From Pipra filicauda (lineage: Eukaryota > Chordata > Aves > Passeriformes > Pipridae): a stretch of DNA of 64,000 bases. The stretch spans positions 1,460,501 to 1,524,500 of the forward strand of contig NW_024104620.1 in assembly GCF_003945595.2 (NCBI RefSeq), read 5' to 3'. Below are positions 26,276 through 38,964 of the stretch, piece by piece; the first letter of the stretch is position 1, and each line of letters opens with the position of its first letter. The notes beneath the pieces are model-generated. The model was not told where the DNA came from. It searched no databases and worked only from the letters and a program-made list of their open reading frames with translations. The position numbers and the translations under genes were made by a program.

Positions 26276-29012
26276 CAGTAAAAATTTTCCATTTGATTTT
26301 TCTAGGAAGTGTGAATTCATTGCATCAGCTTTGCAAGATTATTATAATTTTAGGGGAACACACGTTCATGACAAAATCCACCAGATCTTATACTTTAGTA
26401 GTCTAAAAATTCATGTTTACCAAACACTTATCATAACTTAAAATAATCTACTTAAATGGGAGAAAGTGTCATATTTTACAGAAGCTGGAGGAACTGGATC
26501 AGAATTATTTAAAGTGAGGTGGTTGCATTTAAAGTGAGGCAGTTTAAAGAGGGTTTTGTTATTTTTACTCAAAATGTTGAAAACGGGTTCCAGTTTATGA
26601 CTCTGCCTTATAGGGCAGATTTTATTCTGCCTGGCACACAATGGTGTCTTTTTCAATTGTTTGAAAATAAAAATATTGCATATTGCCAGATATGCATAGA
26701 GATAAATGCAAAGAAAAAGCCAATATAATACTCCATGTACATAAAATGAATCACTGTCATCAGAACTAAGAAAGCCTGGCCATGTGTACATTTTTATTTC
26801 AGATTTACTCCAAAAGTCTTCTTGTAACTAGGACAGCTGTATGATCTGTGCAAGCATTTCAATGTCCTATAGGAAAATGTGTTTTCAGAATGAGTGGGTC
26901 TCCCTTCTTTTCTTACCCATCTATTTTCACAAAAAGTCTACAGGCAATCACCAACTTCTTTGTCAGCTTTGGTTGGACAGCATGTCCACAAGTTTGTTAG
27001 CAGGTGTGCACTGAAACAGTAGGACTGAAACAGGTTGTTATTTTTTTTTTTTAATTTTTCTCAGAGGATTAAACTAAAATATCATTGTCTGACAGCAGAC
27101 AGGTGGACACATGAAAAACAACTTAGATGCAAGTCTAAGGAAACCTACACTTCCAACACAGTAACTTCCAAGCCTTTTACACAGTTTGACAACCTGAAGT
27201 TAAGATCAAGGGTTTTCTGATGCAATAAAGCAAAGCAGGTACCAGTTTCATTTGTTTTAAATCAGAAACATTCTGGTTTCTTGGTTGCAGTTCCATTTTC
27301 ATTAAAGCGCAATGCAGTTTAGGAAAAAAAAGTTTGGCAAATCACTCCACAAAATTAAAAACTCCTGTTAACACCTTTTGATTTTATGTGGAATTAAAAT
27401 AAATATGGAGAATAGGCAGTAAAATGAAGCCAGTCCAACGTGGGAGGAAGCAGAAGAGGACAGTAACACATTTACAATGAGAAATAACATTTAATATGAT
27501 AACTTGGGTTATGTTGTGTTGCAAAAGGATCCCTGGAATCTTTAACACAGTGGGGAAAAATTCACATACTTCTCCCAGGTGTATGGTGTATTGTTTTACT
27601 CAGGGATTCCCCCTCATGTCAGGGAAAAAAAAAATGTATAAAGCCATTCCATATTTAAATACTGTGCTATAAGTTTATATGGTAAGAGATCCAGAGGACC
27701 CTTAGAAATTGGATAGAATAATTTTTCATGCTTAAATTCTGAAACTCATTCAAACACAATAAGCAGTGTACTGGAAGGCTACATTTTCTATCTGTTATCA
27801 CTGTTTTTATTAATCTGTCAATTTTTTTCATTACTAGCATCATATTATAGGATTTTATTGGATCATTGACTAATGGTTTCCATTTTTCAGGTTCTGATTA
27901 ATGTGTTTATTGATGCAAAAACCAACAGATATTAGGTTGGGGAACAAGAAGCAATACACTAAATTGAGCTTTAATGTTGGTTTCTTTACCAAATTGTCTA
28001 AAAATAAAGAATTAAAATATCTGCTTCCATTTATCATTTCACCTACACAAGTTCCAGTATCCTATCACATGCAAGAGATTTCACACTTGAGACAAAGGTT
28101 TAATTATCAGTCTGCTGCTAGAATTGTGATATATTCTCAGGTAGCTGTATTACCTGTGATCTCCTAGCAGCATTTCAATGTTTTAATTTTAACCAACGAG
28201 ACACTTCATTTTGCATCTCCAGAACCTTGTTAAATACACTGAACAACAACAAATTTTTTATTGATCTTAATGGAGGTGTTCATTTCACTCTGACATTCAT
28301 TTTAATTCCTCTTATTCCTTGCAGTCTTTCATTTGGCATAGGACAATACAATTCATCGAGGCTCTAATATGTTTAATTATGCTCAGTGGAAACATGTTTA
28401 AAATTCATTCTAGTTCTAACAGACGTATACAAGCCAAATGCTTCCATAAAAAAGAAAACTCAATAACTGGAGACTTCACAAATTTCAATTCATTCCATGC
28501 AGCAGGAAGGGAGGCTAACCTCTTTCCCATCTGCATATTTTGATGAGCTATTTTAGTCCAGAACTTCCTAAATCTGAGGTTATAACTTCAAAAAGGCAAA
28601 CTCAGCAGTCCTGAGGCAAGTTGCAATCAGCAGACTGCATCAGCTACCGCTCCCTCGGGCATGAAGCTGAACCAGAAAGAAACCAAACCAGCAGATGCCT
28701 GAAGACTCTTTTAAGGATGATGCCACCTGCCAGTTTAAAACTAGAGAGGTGGATGGGTCTGAAAGTTCTCTGCACTGTTTGCTATGCTGAGACCTGTGAG
28801 GTAGGTTTAGCAAAGCACAGTACAGAGCAATCACACCGTAACGCTTTCTCAATCCATCCATAGCCTTACCCTCAGTCCTGTTCAGCTTCCCCCACTCTCA
28901 CAAGACCACTGTGGGATAAAAAGGCTTGATAGTGGTACTGGCAGGGTCTTGTTGTACCTAATTGACCTTGTGAGGGACCACCAGCTCATTTCGTGAGCTC
29001 ATTTCTTCTCCT
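26276..29012. other. gene-free stretch, nothing recognised
   Basis: AT-rich sequence with scattered A and T homopolymers (for example near 27,041-27,053 and 27,629). Open frames up to 117 codons (26438-26791 minus) show hydrophobic chance composition and no domain. No splice-framed coding segment stands out. Confidence 0.5.
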
Positions 29013-29427
29013 GCATGAGGAGTGGCTGAGGGCACTTGGTGTGTTCAGCCTGGGGAAGAGGAGACTGAGGGGAGACCTCATTGCAGTTACAACTTCCTTG
29101 TGAGGGGAAGAGGAGGGGCAGGCACTGATCTCTACTCTGTGGGGACCCGTGACAGGACCCAAGGGAACGGCTGGAGCTGTGTCAGGGGAGGTTTAGGTTG
29201 GATATTAGAAAACGGTTCTTTCACCAGAGGGTAGTTGAGCACTGAAAAGGCTCCCCAGGGCAGTGGGCACAGCACCAAGGCTGACAGAGTTCAAGGAGTG
29301 TTCGGACTGTACTCTCAGGCACATGGTGTGACTCTTGGGGATGGTCCTGTGCAGGGCCAGGAGTTGGACTCAAGGATCCCTGTGGGTCTCTTCCAACTCA
29401 GAATATTGTGTGATTCTGTGATTTTAA
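29013..29427 (+). mobile_element. CR1 LINE, 5'-truncated 3' region
   Basis: Sense-strand CR1: GAGTGGCTGAGGGCACTTGG, TTCAGCCTGGGGAAGAGGAG, GGGGAGACCTCATTGCAGTT, GGGGAGGTTTAGGTTGGATA, CCAGGAGTTGGACTC and TCTTCCAACTCAGAATATT, ending in a TGTGATTCTGTGATTTT tail. This is the avian CR1 layout over about 415 bases. It includes the decayed C-terminal end of the reverse-transcriptase frame and the 3'UTR. The variant tail (CAACTCAGAATATT) differs from the copy at 2.6-2.9 kb, so they are different subfamilies. Nothing functional remains. Confidence 0.94.
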
Positions 29428-31113
29428 GCCACTCTTCTGTGTACAGCCTAAGACCTCTAGCTGGCTTGACAGCTGCAATTAGCCACTCCAGCACCTAGTC
29501 GGGTCTGTCCCTTCCAGGTGATATTTAGCAGGTGACTTACTTTGCCCTTAACCCTTTCTGTGTTGGCCTTTTCAGCAATTTACTGAAATCCACATTGCCC
29601 TCTTTTTTATTAGCAGGCCAGTGACCTTCAGAATTATAAGCAAAGAAAGCTGCAGCAGGCAGCAGATCCACCTTAACACCCACCACCAAGTTCAACCACC
29701 TCCAGTTTCTAGGACTGTGCAAACATATGGTGTAAAGTTGGGTAATGCTGTGAAGAAACCCAAGAGGCAGAAGTACAATTTTATATTAAAGACATAATCA
29801 GCATTAATTTCACAAATTACCCTGTTCTAATTTCATTTATTCATAACTCTTGCAGTGTCACTGTTGGTGACTGTGATCTGAAGAGTATCAGCTCTCTAAT
29901 AACAGTGATGTTGGAGTCAACACTATACTCATCTATTGCTGCCTAGCATCCAGTTCACTGGCTTATCCAATAAGCATTCCCCTATTTGACATGATTTGGG
30001 CATGCATGAGAACTCCAGGTAATGCCACTTCCATTAGCTTACCACTGACTGGGATAATGCATATCATTAAATGTGTATTGTTTTGAATGTGGAATTTTGT
30101 GTAAACATCCTCTTAGTTTTCCATTTTCCTCCTCCATTTTCAATCACAAATTTCCTTCACTCACCAGAAGACCCTAGAATTAATTTGATTGTTCTTTTTC
30201 CTTTGGCTCTTCTTAACTTGAATGCTGTTCTATTTTTCTCTGTTAATGATTAGATTAGCAGTTTTCTGGTTCTGGGTTGTTTTGGATTCACCTTCTCCAG
30301 CAATTTTAACTTTCCAGCTTTGATGTGAGTAGTGTTATAAACAGTACTCTAGACAATGGCCAACTCTGCCATATGGAGCAATAAAAATGCTTGGATCTCC
30401 TTTTGATTTATAGTGCATAGGACTGGTAATTCAATTCTCTCCACTACTTGATTTGTTTTTCATTGCCCGTACACATTGGGATGAATACTTTAGGGATTAT
30501 TTTAATACAGAAACACCCAGATTGCTTTATTTGTCTAGATATCAGCACATTTCCCAGTTTATGAATGACTTCTGTTTGTATTGTTTATTCATTTACCTGG
30601 ACTGAATTTCATTTGTCATTGGTAGGTCCTATCATGTCGAGGTCTTCCCAAACGAGCTGTACTGCACACGTGGGACATTTCCTTTGTGCTCTCAGTGGAT
30701 GTTTGTGTTACTACTTGGAGATTCAGTGTATATTAAGGGGCACATTTTGCTGATGCCAGCTGCAGCCTTCCTCTGCACAGGACTATTATTTCAATCTGTC
30801 ACAGTCTGACACTAATGCAGCATAAGCCTCACTCCAACTTTCTTCCTAAAGCCTGAGTTTGTGACACGCAAGCACTAGAACTACTTCAGCTATCCTTAGT
30901 TTTCACCTTTGACTTCAAAATCCCTTTGAACTACCATGAAAAGTATTCTAGGAATCTAAATTTGACTACCTCCTTAATGACCAGGAGAGCAACAGTTTAT
31001 TTTTCTTATTGAACTCTGAGACCAGCAGTTATCCATACCCAGGAACTTTTCCCCGAGAGAGACATGACTACTTCATGGATGTGAGCATGCTTAAAAACAC
31101 ATCTAGCTGTCAG

Positions 31114-31151
31114 CAAGCCCATAACAGTCATTCAAGCCCATAACAGTCATT
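31114..31151 (+). repeat. perfect 19-base tandem duplication
   Basis: The unit CAAGCCCATAACAGTCATT occurs twice back to back without a mismatch, followed by CAAATG that repeats the first two bases. Perfect identity in neutral-looking DNA suggests a recent slippage or duplication. No gene overlaps it. Confidence 0.95.
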
Positions 31152-31553
31152 CAAATGTTGCAAAACATTTAAAATGGAACACTTTCTGGAATGCATTTCC
31201 AACCAAAATTCCTTCTATATAATACAGTAAACCTGAATAATAAACCTATTTATTTAGCATGATCTAAGAATGCTTATGACTCATGCTGGAAATCCTGACT
31301 TCTCAGACAAAAGAGATAGTCTGTAAAGACCATATTTATATTTTAGTCCCTGAATTACTGAAAACTAGAACTTTTCTTGATTCAGGTGCATCATATTTTA
31401 AATCCCTCTTATCTTCCAAAGGAGTTTAGGAGAAGAGTCATGCCATCAAAGTGAAGCCCAGCAAATTCATAATATAAACAGTTCTGTAGCCTTCTAAAAT
31501 AAGACTTTAGAAAATTACTAGAAACAAGTGAAAAAAGCTAGAGTATAAAAATT

Positions 31554-31567
31554 GGGGGGGGTGGGGG
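31554..31567 (+). repeat. G-rich run (8 G, T, 5 G)
   Basis: Eight consecutive G, one T and five more G sit in an otherwise AT-rich context. It is a possible quadruplex-forming or slippage-prone spot, though there are only two uninterrupted runs. No promoter or gene is recognised nearby. Confidence 0.9.
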
Positions 31568-32474
31568 AAGAAATGATGTCACATGTGAACATTAAAATCT
31601 AGCAACAAATTATTCAAAGTTGGAAGTTCCCTCCAGCAAATGCGCTTGGCTATTTCTTTCTGTCTCCAAACATTTCCATTTGTCTTCAGAGACCCTACAG
31701 AAGATAAATTTAGGTAAAAGTATGTAATTTTTTCTCAGACTTCTGAGCAAACCTTTTAAAGAATCATTTTGTTTGACAGAGGTTTGATACTACTTCCCTA
31801 ATTTTATGCTGAACATCTAAACACTGGAAAATTGTAAGAACTCAGAGAAGCAAATAACCTCCAAATTTTCAGAGGTGAACCTTTACTATTCATGAATTTC
31901 TCTCTGTTGGAAGGCAATAACAGTTTTTGGTGCTTGCATTGTGTCCTTTAATGGCTTTGTCTGTGCATTGCTGCTATCCAAATAATTTCACACAAGAGAT
32001 AGTTATGTTCACTTAGCAATGCATCTGCTATTGCTGTGACCAGCAATGTTTGCTAAGGGAACTGTGTCCACACAAGAAAAAAAAGTGGTTTCCACAACCC
32101 TTGGAATGCTAAAGTGAATAAATTATACTTTCCTGATGGAATAATATTATATAGGACGTATACTTGAAGGAGGATATATGGTTGTATTAAATAAAAATAT
32201 TAAGTAAAAAATGCTAGCCAATTCATGAAGAAAATTCCATAGACCTGAAGCAAGACATGTTTACCTAAAGCTTTCAGTTTCACAAGCTTCATATTAAGAA
32301 CAATGAAAGCACAAGATGCAGTAAAGAAATTTTTTTGTCACCAGTTTATGAACACAGGATTCAGCATGAAAATGGCCAGGATGTAATATACAAAATAATC
32401 AATGAAACACAAATCAAAAATAGTAAACAGATCACAGTAAGCTATTTTTTGCTTATTTTTTGCATTTTAATTTT

Positions 32475-32612
32475 CACAGAATCATACAGTCCTAGAATAG
32501 TTTGGGCCAGAAGGGACCTTAAACACCATCTTTTTCCAACCCCCTTGCCATGGACAGGCACTCCTTCCTCTAGACGAGGTTTCTCAAAGCCCCATCCAGC
32601 CTGGCTTTGAAT
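32475..32612 (-). mobile_element. CR1 LINE 3' tail, reverse orientation
   Basis: Plus-strand landmarks CACAGAATCATACAGTCCTA, GAATAGTTTGGGCCAGAAGG, GACCTTAAACACCATC, CCAACCCCCTTGCCATGG and CCCCATCCAGCCTGGC are the complement of the avian CR1 3' end. About 138 bases remain, so the element is 5'-truncated. The 91-codon frame ending at 32610 on the plus strand runs into it and has no other support. Confidence 0.94.
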
Positions 32613-32895
32613 TTTAAGAAGTCACTCTCCCTTACATATTTCCTACCTTCTGTGCATTTTTACACTTATCATTATTATTTCCAGAATGACTTTCAGCTTC
32701 CCAGGGGCTGAGCTCAGAATAGCCAGTGAGGCTGTTTTTTGCAGCAAAACAAACTGCACAAAGAATCAGCAGTGTATTATCTCTACAAACGTGTACTCTT
32801 CCTTACTCATTTTGCAGTTCTCAATCTAGTGGATGTCAGGGTATTTAATATGGCCCATTCTTCATGGAGAATAGTCATCCCATTTGCTGCTGTGA

Positions 32896-32922
32896 GATTG
32901 ATAGTGCTGCGTGCTATCAATC
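32896..32922. repeat. 9-base inverted repeat (hairpin) with a later partial copy
   Basis: GATTGATAG and CTATCAATC form a perfect 9-base stem around a 9-base loop. The 12-base right part (GTGCTATCAATC, 32911-32922) recurs directly at 32972-32983, followed in both places by a GCTCTG block. It looks like a small diverged local duplication. No RNA family is recognised. Confidence 0.7.
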
Positions 32923-33950
32923 CCAAAAGCTCTGATGCAGGCCATGGACCTCAACCAAAAGATTCCTTTCTGTGCTATCAATCTAGCAGCTCTGTATTCT
33001 CTCCAAGTCTTAAATCAGTCTGGTTGATATCTTTCCAGTTTCTGTATTCCTGCATCAGCAGTCTGGCTAAACATGGTCATCATTCACTACCTCTGTTTCA
33101 GCAGTGGTTACAAACACAATATTGCTTTCTGCAACGTTACACTATTATTATTGTCATTGCTGTTTATTTATATTACAATAGCACCCCCGAAGTGATCAGT
33201 GCTTTCCAAACCTAGGGAAACCCACAGATTCCATCCCCCAAAGAGGAAGAGCCGGAAAGGGATTTTTTTAACTGTAGAAGGACTTTCAAACTTAGGCAGC
33301 ATAGATAAATATAAACAACAGCCTTGTGTTGAGTAACAGGAAAGTGCAACATTTGCTCCATTATTGATGTTTCCATCCTTAACACACTGAGCTCTGAGGC
33401 ACCACAAAATGTTGGAGTGGAAAGGCACAAGTTCCCCTTTTCTTAGCACTATTTGTTAGCCAAGTAGCCAATAAGTAGCCTCCTTAAATACTCTCAAAAA
33501 GCCTTACATGTATTGTGGTCCTGGAAGATATTTTGTGTAAATGTGAGCATTAAAAGCAATATTTAATTGGGTTTCTCATCTTCTTTTTTACGTTATTTTT
33601 TAGGCTAAATTCATCCATAAGAGGTAATTTTTACAAACCCAATAAAAATGCCTTCAGAATCTGGATCTTGGGAGGCAAGAAAAATCTTCAGTCAAAAGCT
33701 TATGGCTCACATAGAGAACAGTTGAAATGTCTTTCATATTCAAGTCTTAATATAAGCTGATAATTAAACTCCTTACCATTATTGTTGAATGTGGATTTTA
33801 AATCCTTAAAATATGGGAATGTCAAGTCACCTTTCCCACTGAGACAATTTAACAATTGAAATTTATGAACCGTACCCTTCATTATGACTTCCATTATGTA
33901 AGGGGATCTTAATTTTAAGCCCATTCAATTTTTCAGTAGAAGGCTGATGA

Positions 33951-34013
33951 AATAGTATGAACTATAGCTTGAATAGTATGAACCATAACTTGAATAGTAT
34001 GAACCATACCTTT
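33951..34013 (+). repeat. three-copy 21-base tandem repeat
   Basis: The unit AATAGTATGAACCATAACTTG is present three times in a row (33951-33971, 33972-33992, 33993-34013) with a few substitutions in the first and third copies. It is a short minisatellite with no open frame through it. Confidence 0.93.
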
Positions 34014-37000
34014 TACAGAGATGCTTCTGTACAAAAATGATCAGAGAATATGCTACATGAGTATTTGGGTCTACACAGCACTGCTTCTGTGAATCAATGT
34101 GTTAAGTCAAAGCTAAGTACTTACCAACCAGCTGCTTCTCTGTTCTGCACTTTGGTAATGCAGGAAATGAAAGAGTAGAAGGACTTGGCACAAAGCCAGG
34201 GAAACTGCCCAAGGTGTGCAAGCAGCAGCAAAAGCAGGTGAAGTATCACTATTTCTCCCTCTGCAGCTCTGCTGGGCTGAAGTGCAGAGCCAGATGTGTG
34301 TAACAGGAGCCTCCTGTTCGGAGGTCAGAACACAGAAATAGGGGAGCTGTCAGTTTATCTATCTGAACCAAACCAGATAAAAGTTAAGACAAAAACCCAG
34401 AAGTGATGGATCTTTTTTTTTTTCATTTTTGTTCATCCTTCCCTAATTAATATTCACAGTAAATATATCTGGACAGGCACCCTACTTGGAGTGCCCAGAT
34501 GAGAATCTGTAATGAGAATCAATAATTTAGTGGAGACTCTATTTATTATTCTATTTTTGCTGCCCATAAAGGCTGTCACAAAGACTGAGGCCCCACCACG
34601 CTGCACACGGGGCAAAATAACTCCATCTGGAATGTCAGTGTCTGCAAATATAGCAGTCCATGAGCAGACAAGGAAAGGGAAAATAATGCAAATATCCAGC
34701 TCAGTGAAGAACTGGAAATTGCATTCATGGCTCCCAAAAAGTGACCCACTGTTCTGACTGGGATGTGTGCTTTGTAATTTTAGGATTACAGAGCTGCTTG
34801 AAAAGATGCATGATTTTACTCCTAACAAGCAGACTCTATACTAGGCAGGGCAAGGCAGCAGCCTGATAACATCAAAGGGGAAACAGATCTAAGTTAGACA
34901 AAACAGAGAATGGGGTGATAAGAAAAGAAGTGCCAGCTGATGGAGATGGGGAAAAGCAGTGCTGGGCTCATCTTGTGTTCCTGAGAGCTGGAAATGGACT
35001 CCAGTGTGGAGTTTGCTTCCCTTTGCTGGTGGAAGAGATGATGCCACTGTGCACAGCAGGGCTCACTGCCAGCGTGTTCACCTGCTGGAAATGGTCAGCA
35101 GAGACATATTCAAGGTGTTGAAAGCCTGAGCTCCAAAGTTATGTAGGTTTAAGTATAAAAAAAGATGAAATTAAGTACAGAAAGCCCTTTCAAAATGCAA
35201 AGCTCGAATGGGAAGTTTAGCTAAACAAAGTGCTCCACTAGAAAAATAATAGTGATCAGTGAAAACCAAGAAAAACCTTCTTTATGTGTGAATAAGTTTT
35301 GAAATGATTTCATAAAAATTTGATAATTTCATACAAAACCACACAGAGGTGAAATTAAAATGCAGTATTTCAATTGGCCCAAGGAGCTGGATTAAGCAGA
35401 TGAAGACAGAGATGTTTTTAATTACTAAGAAGAAGTTCTTTATTAGTCTCTGGCTTATATATCGATTTTCTCAGATTAATTTATATGTGAGTGGTCCATG
35501 GAGTTCTTACAATGCAAGCTTTTGTAGGCACTGTCTGCTGTAAACACCTAATTTCTCTCTCATCTTTCAAGGACTCATTTCTTTATTTTAAACTAAATTT
35601 CTCTTTATTCTATAAAAGACTTCATCTAGTTACAACTTCAGTCTGCAATGAATGTATCTAGTGAACTAATTTATGCCTTTTTCAGAATTATAATTACTCA
35701 TTTTTTATAGAAACTGTTTCCTGCATGAAGAACTGATTGAACTTTCACTGCTTACAGCATGAGACTATAAAGACACTTGTATGAATCTTACAGTAATATC
35801 TTTACAGAAGACAGAAATGAGGATATAAAAACCTGAAATACAGTTCACTTAGATTGCAGTTTAGTGGAAGTGCATGACACTTTATCAGTTGTATAAGTCC
35901 TTCTAACTAAATTATGTTACAATGATGATGCCATTAATCATGCCTGCAGTATTCTCCCCATCATAAGAGATATCTCCAATATACTCAGGCTCTACTAAAG
36001 AAAAATACCACACACTCACTTATCCTCTATTAAAGACAAATAATGGAAGCAAGGTAATTACTAGCAACAGTGATGTAAAAGCCAAAACATGAGCATATGC
36101 CAAAAACAATTGGGAAAAAAACGAGCAGTAAATTCTATCAGTAAAACTGTTCTGTTTTTCTGCAATAGAGCAAACTATAAAGTAACTCCATAAAGCTGTT
36201 AATGTGATGTAAATCAAGGCCTCCAGAACCAAGGTCATGCAAAAAAAATGGAACTTTCTAAAGCCAGGAAAGCAGAGTGAGGAAAACCTCCATGTTCTAT
36301 GGTATATACTATCCCATCTACTAAATAATGATGGCCAAGATGAAGAAAGAAAGGACATAATGCAGCATACTGGGTAGGAATGAGACAGAGCACTCCTCAG
36401 TATGCAAAAAGCCATCTGTTTAAGGGAAGAATAATTTAAAGATTATTTCAACAAAAGCAAATTAACTGCAGAGTTCAATATCTGCTTTGTCATTACAATC
36501 CACCCTAAACATTAATGCAAAGTACAAATAGCTATCATTTCTTCCACCTCTACAGTATGTGATGCTAGATCATAGAGAGTTTAGAAGAATCACTTAAAAT
36601 GAGTTACTAAGCCCACTCTGAAAAAAAAATATTTATTGTTGCTCATTGGCTTTCTTTTGGAGTGAGGGTAGTTCTGCTGCACCGCAAAGAACAACTTTTA
36701 ATGTGATATTTTACATCTGAGTCCCCACAGCTATCAAAACCCCCCTCATTTGTCATTAAACTCTGACTATAACTGCGGTGATTCAAACACCTCTGCACAA
36801 AAAATAGAAATTACCATGGCAGTGCTCCCAGAAGCCAGGGCATGTGCCCTGGGTAGATGTGTATGCACAGCACTGAGTGGTTCATGGAACACCATCAGGC
36901 CTTACACAGTGCAGCCATCACTGCAAAGTGCTGGTATTCCACCTGATGTGATGAAGGACAGGGGCATAAACTGGCTCTGATGTCCAGGAATGAATGTGGA

Positions 37001-38964
37001 AGTGTCAAATTTCCCTCCACTGGAAAGACTGTGGTCACTTGGCTGGATTCCTACCCATGTGAGCTCTGGGAACAGCTGCCTTTGCAGCACAGCAAAACCC
37101 CCAGGACTTCTCTGGGGTAATTGTTCTGCCTTGTGACTCAGAGGCCAAAGGCAGGGCGACAAGCAGGGCAGGCTCTGCTCCTGGCTCATGGATGCTGCTG
37201 GATCTGTGCAGGGTCCTTGTTCTCTGGCTTCCAAAGGACCTCAAGTTCCTTTCCTTAACAGGGTGAATTTCTTGCCTGTGGGAAGCATCAGGTGTAAGCT
37301 GGTGCCAGCGGAGGTGGGATGCTGTACTGGTGGGGAAAGTCTGTTTCCTCTGCTTTGCTGAACACTTTTCTACCCTTCAGGTACCACCCCTTGCTCTGAT
37401 TTAGGCTCTGTTAGAGGCTGAGAGTGATAGTAGGCACATCTCAGTGACTTTCTTACTAATTTGGATCACTGCAGAATTTGTTCATATTTAACATATTTAT
37501 TATGTGTTAACATATCATATGCCCAACACAGCTATAGAAGCTGGCACTGCTGTAACAGGAAGTTAAGCAGAAGCCAAATGAAAGCATGTGCCACATCAGT
37601 TTATAAACAATTTGCATTCCTTCATCATTTTCTTAAAATCACCTGTGAATTGAACCCCTTTTTCATTGATTTAAACTGTTCAAGTCAAAGTGTTTACCAC
37701 GCATCTATGGCTTCTGTCAATGCAAATCAGTGTTTTTATACATTGTTGCACAGAGTAGCTAAAATTACTTCAGTAAACAAAATTATTTAATTTTCCTATA
37801 TATCATCATTACATTAGGCTGAAAGCTCAACATGTTTTGCAAAGGAAAAGAAATGCCAAGAATGGCACACAGAGGCTTCATCTTCCAAACCTGCAATTGT
37901 CAAAGGAAACATAATTTTTTTGGCTCTTACACGGTTTATCCTGCTGCATACCCTTAAACTTCAGTGCCTGAAAACTGCCTCTGTGCATGTGCTGAAATAT
38001 TTGCATGCAAAAGCTAAATATGTGCAGGAAGAAATGCGTCATTAGCTTCTGCACGTTACAGAAAATTGGAACAAAAATGCCCTAAGGAAAAGATCCCACG
38101 AATTTACAGTTGAAATGGTCAAAACCCAGTGGCTAAAGAGCAGCATTTAACCATTCAGCAATACATTGGGCTGGTTGTTTGCTTTAGGCTTTTTTATATG
38201 AACTGCAACATATGTGTGGGTGTATGCATCTTCTGGGCAGAACCTGAGTTAGATCAAATAAAACACATATCAGCTCAACAGGGTGCCCCAAAACACTCAC
38301 CAACCAACCCATCCATTGCTGCATTTGCCATCTTAAGCAAATTCAATTTCTTTCTTTGTGATAAAATAAACCAGTTCAAAGCAGATAACATCTCACAATA
38401 ATGAGTCCCAATGCTGCAATTTAACACAAACCTAGCAATTCCATTATACAACACATCCAGTTCATTAAAAACAACAAGCCAGCTTGTATATGATCTGTAT
38501 CACCACAAATCAACCATCAGCAAACTAAGCTGCTGGGAAATGCATGGTCCAGTTGAAAGAAAAAAAAAAATTAAGCCATGTAATCACCTCGAATGACAGC
38601 TAATTTAGATTAAATGTTCAGATGAATTTATGTTTAAGATCCATTAATAGTGAGATAAAAGTTGTTTTCATCCAGTAAACTTTAAAAGATCTTAACTCTA
38701 CCCTATATAAATTCTAATATATTCATAGTCACTTTTAATTTATTATTCCAAATATCTGAGTTTATTCAAATATATGGCTCATAGTATCAGAGGTCTGGTT
38801 AACCAGTATTAGTTTATCTACTGGAAATCTGTTGTAAAAGACAACAGAAATCTATTTACAAGGTATACCTAAATAATTTGGACTCAGTCCTTCATTTCAT
38901 AAACTGCTGGACACCTGGCAACTCTCATTATCTATAATGAGAAGCTTCCAAACCTTTTCAAAAT

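Larger units (their letters stand above)
29428..32474. other. gene-free stretch with small simple repeats
   Basis: No exon or RNA gene is supported. It contains a 19-base tandem duplication at 31,114-31,151 and a G-rich run at 31,554-31,567, both listed separately. Open frames are at most about 62 codons apart from short ones, and none look coding. Confidence 0.55.
32613..38964. other. gene-free stretch, small repeats only
   Basis: The longest open frame is 158 codons at 32739-33215 (plus, non-ATG start), without a domain. A short TTTATTTATATTACAATAGC stretch near 33,163 recalls an old reptile/bird repeat but is too short to assign. Overlapping frames at 34,454-34,828 and 36,902-37,244 are not coding-like. 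A 21-base tandem repeat and a hairpin are listed separately. Confidence 0.5.

Noticed and set aside
30100..30110. TGTAAACATCC, identical to the miR-30 5' part
   Set aside because: The rest of the mature sequence and the opposite hairpin arm are absent, so it is a chance match.
32739..33215. 158-codon frame on the plus strand
   Set aside because: Non-ATG start, no domain; a frame of this length is roughly expected once in a window of this size and composition.
33150..33225. Segment resembling an old reptile/bird repeat with a TTATATTACAATAGCACC core
   Set aside because: Too short and diverged to assign to a family by eye.
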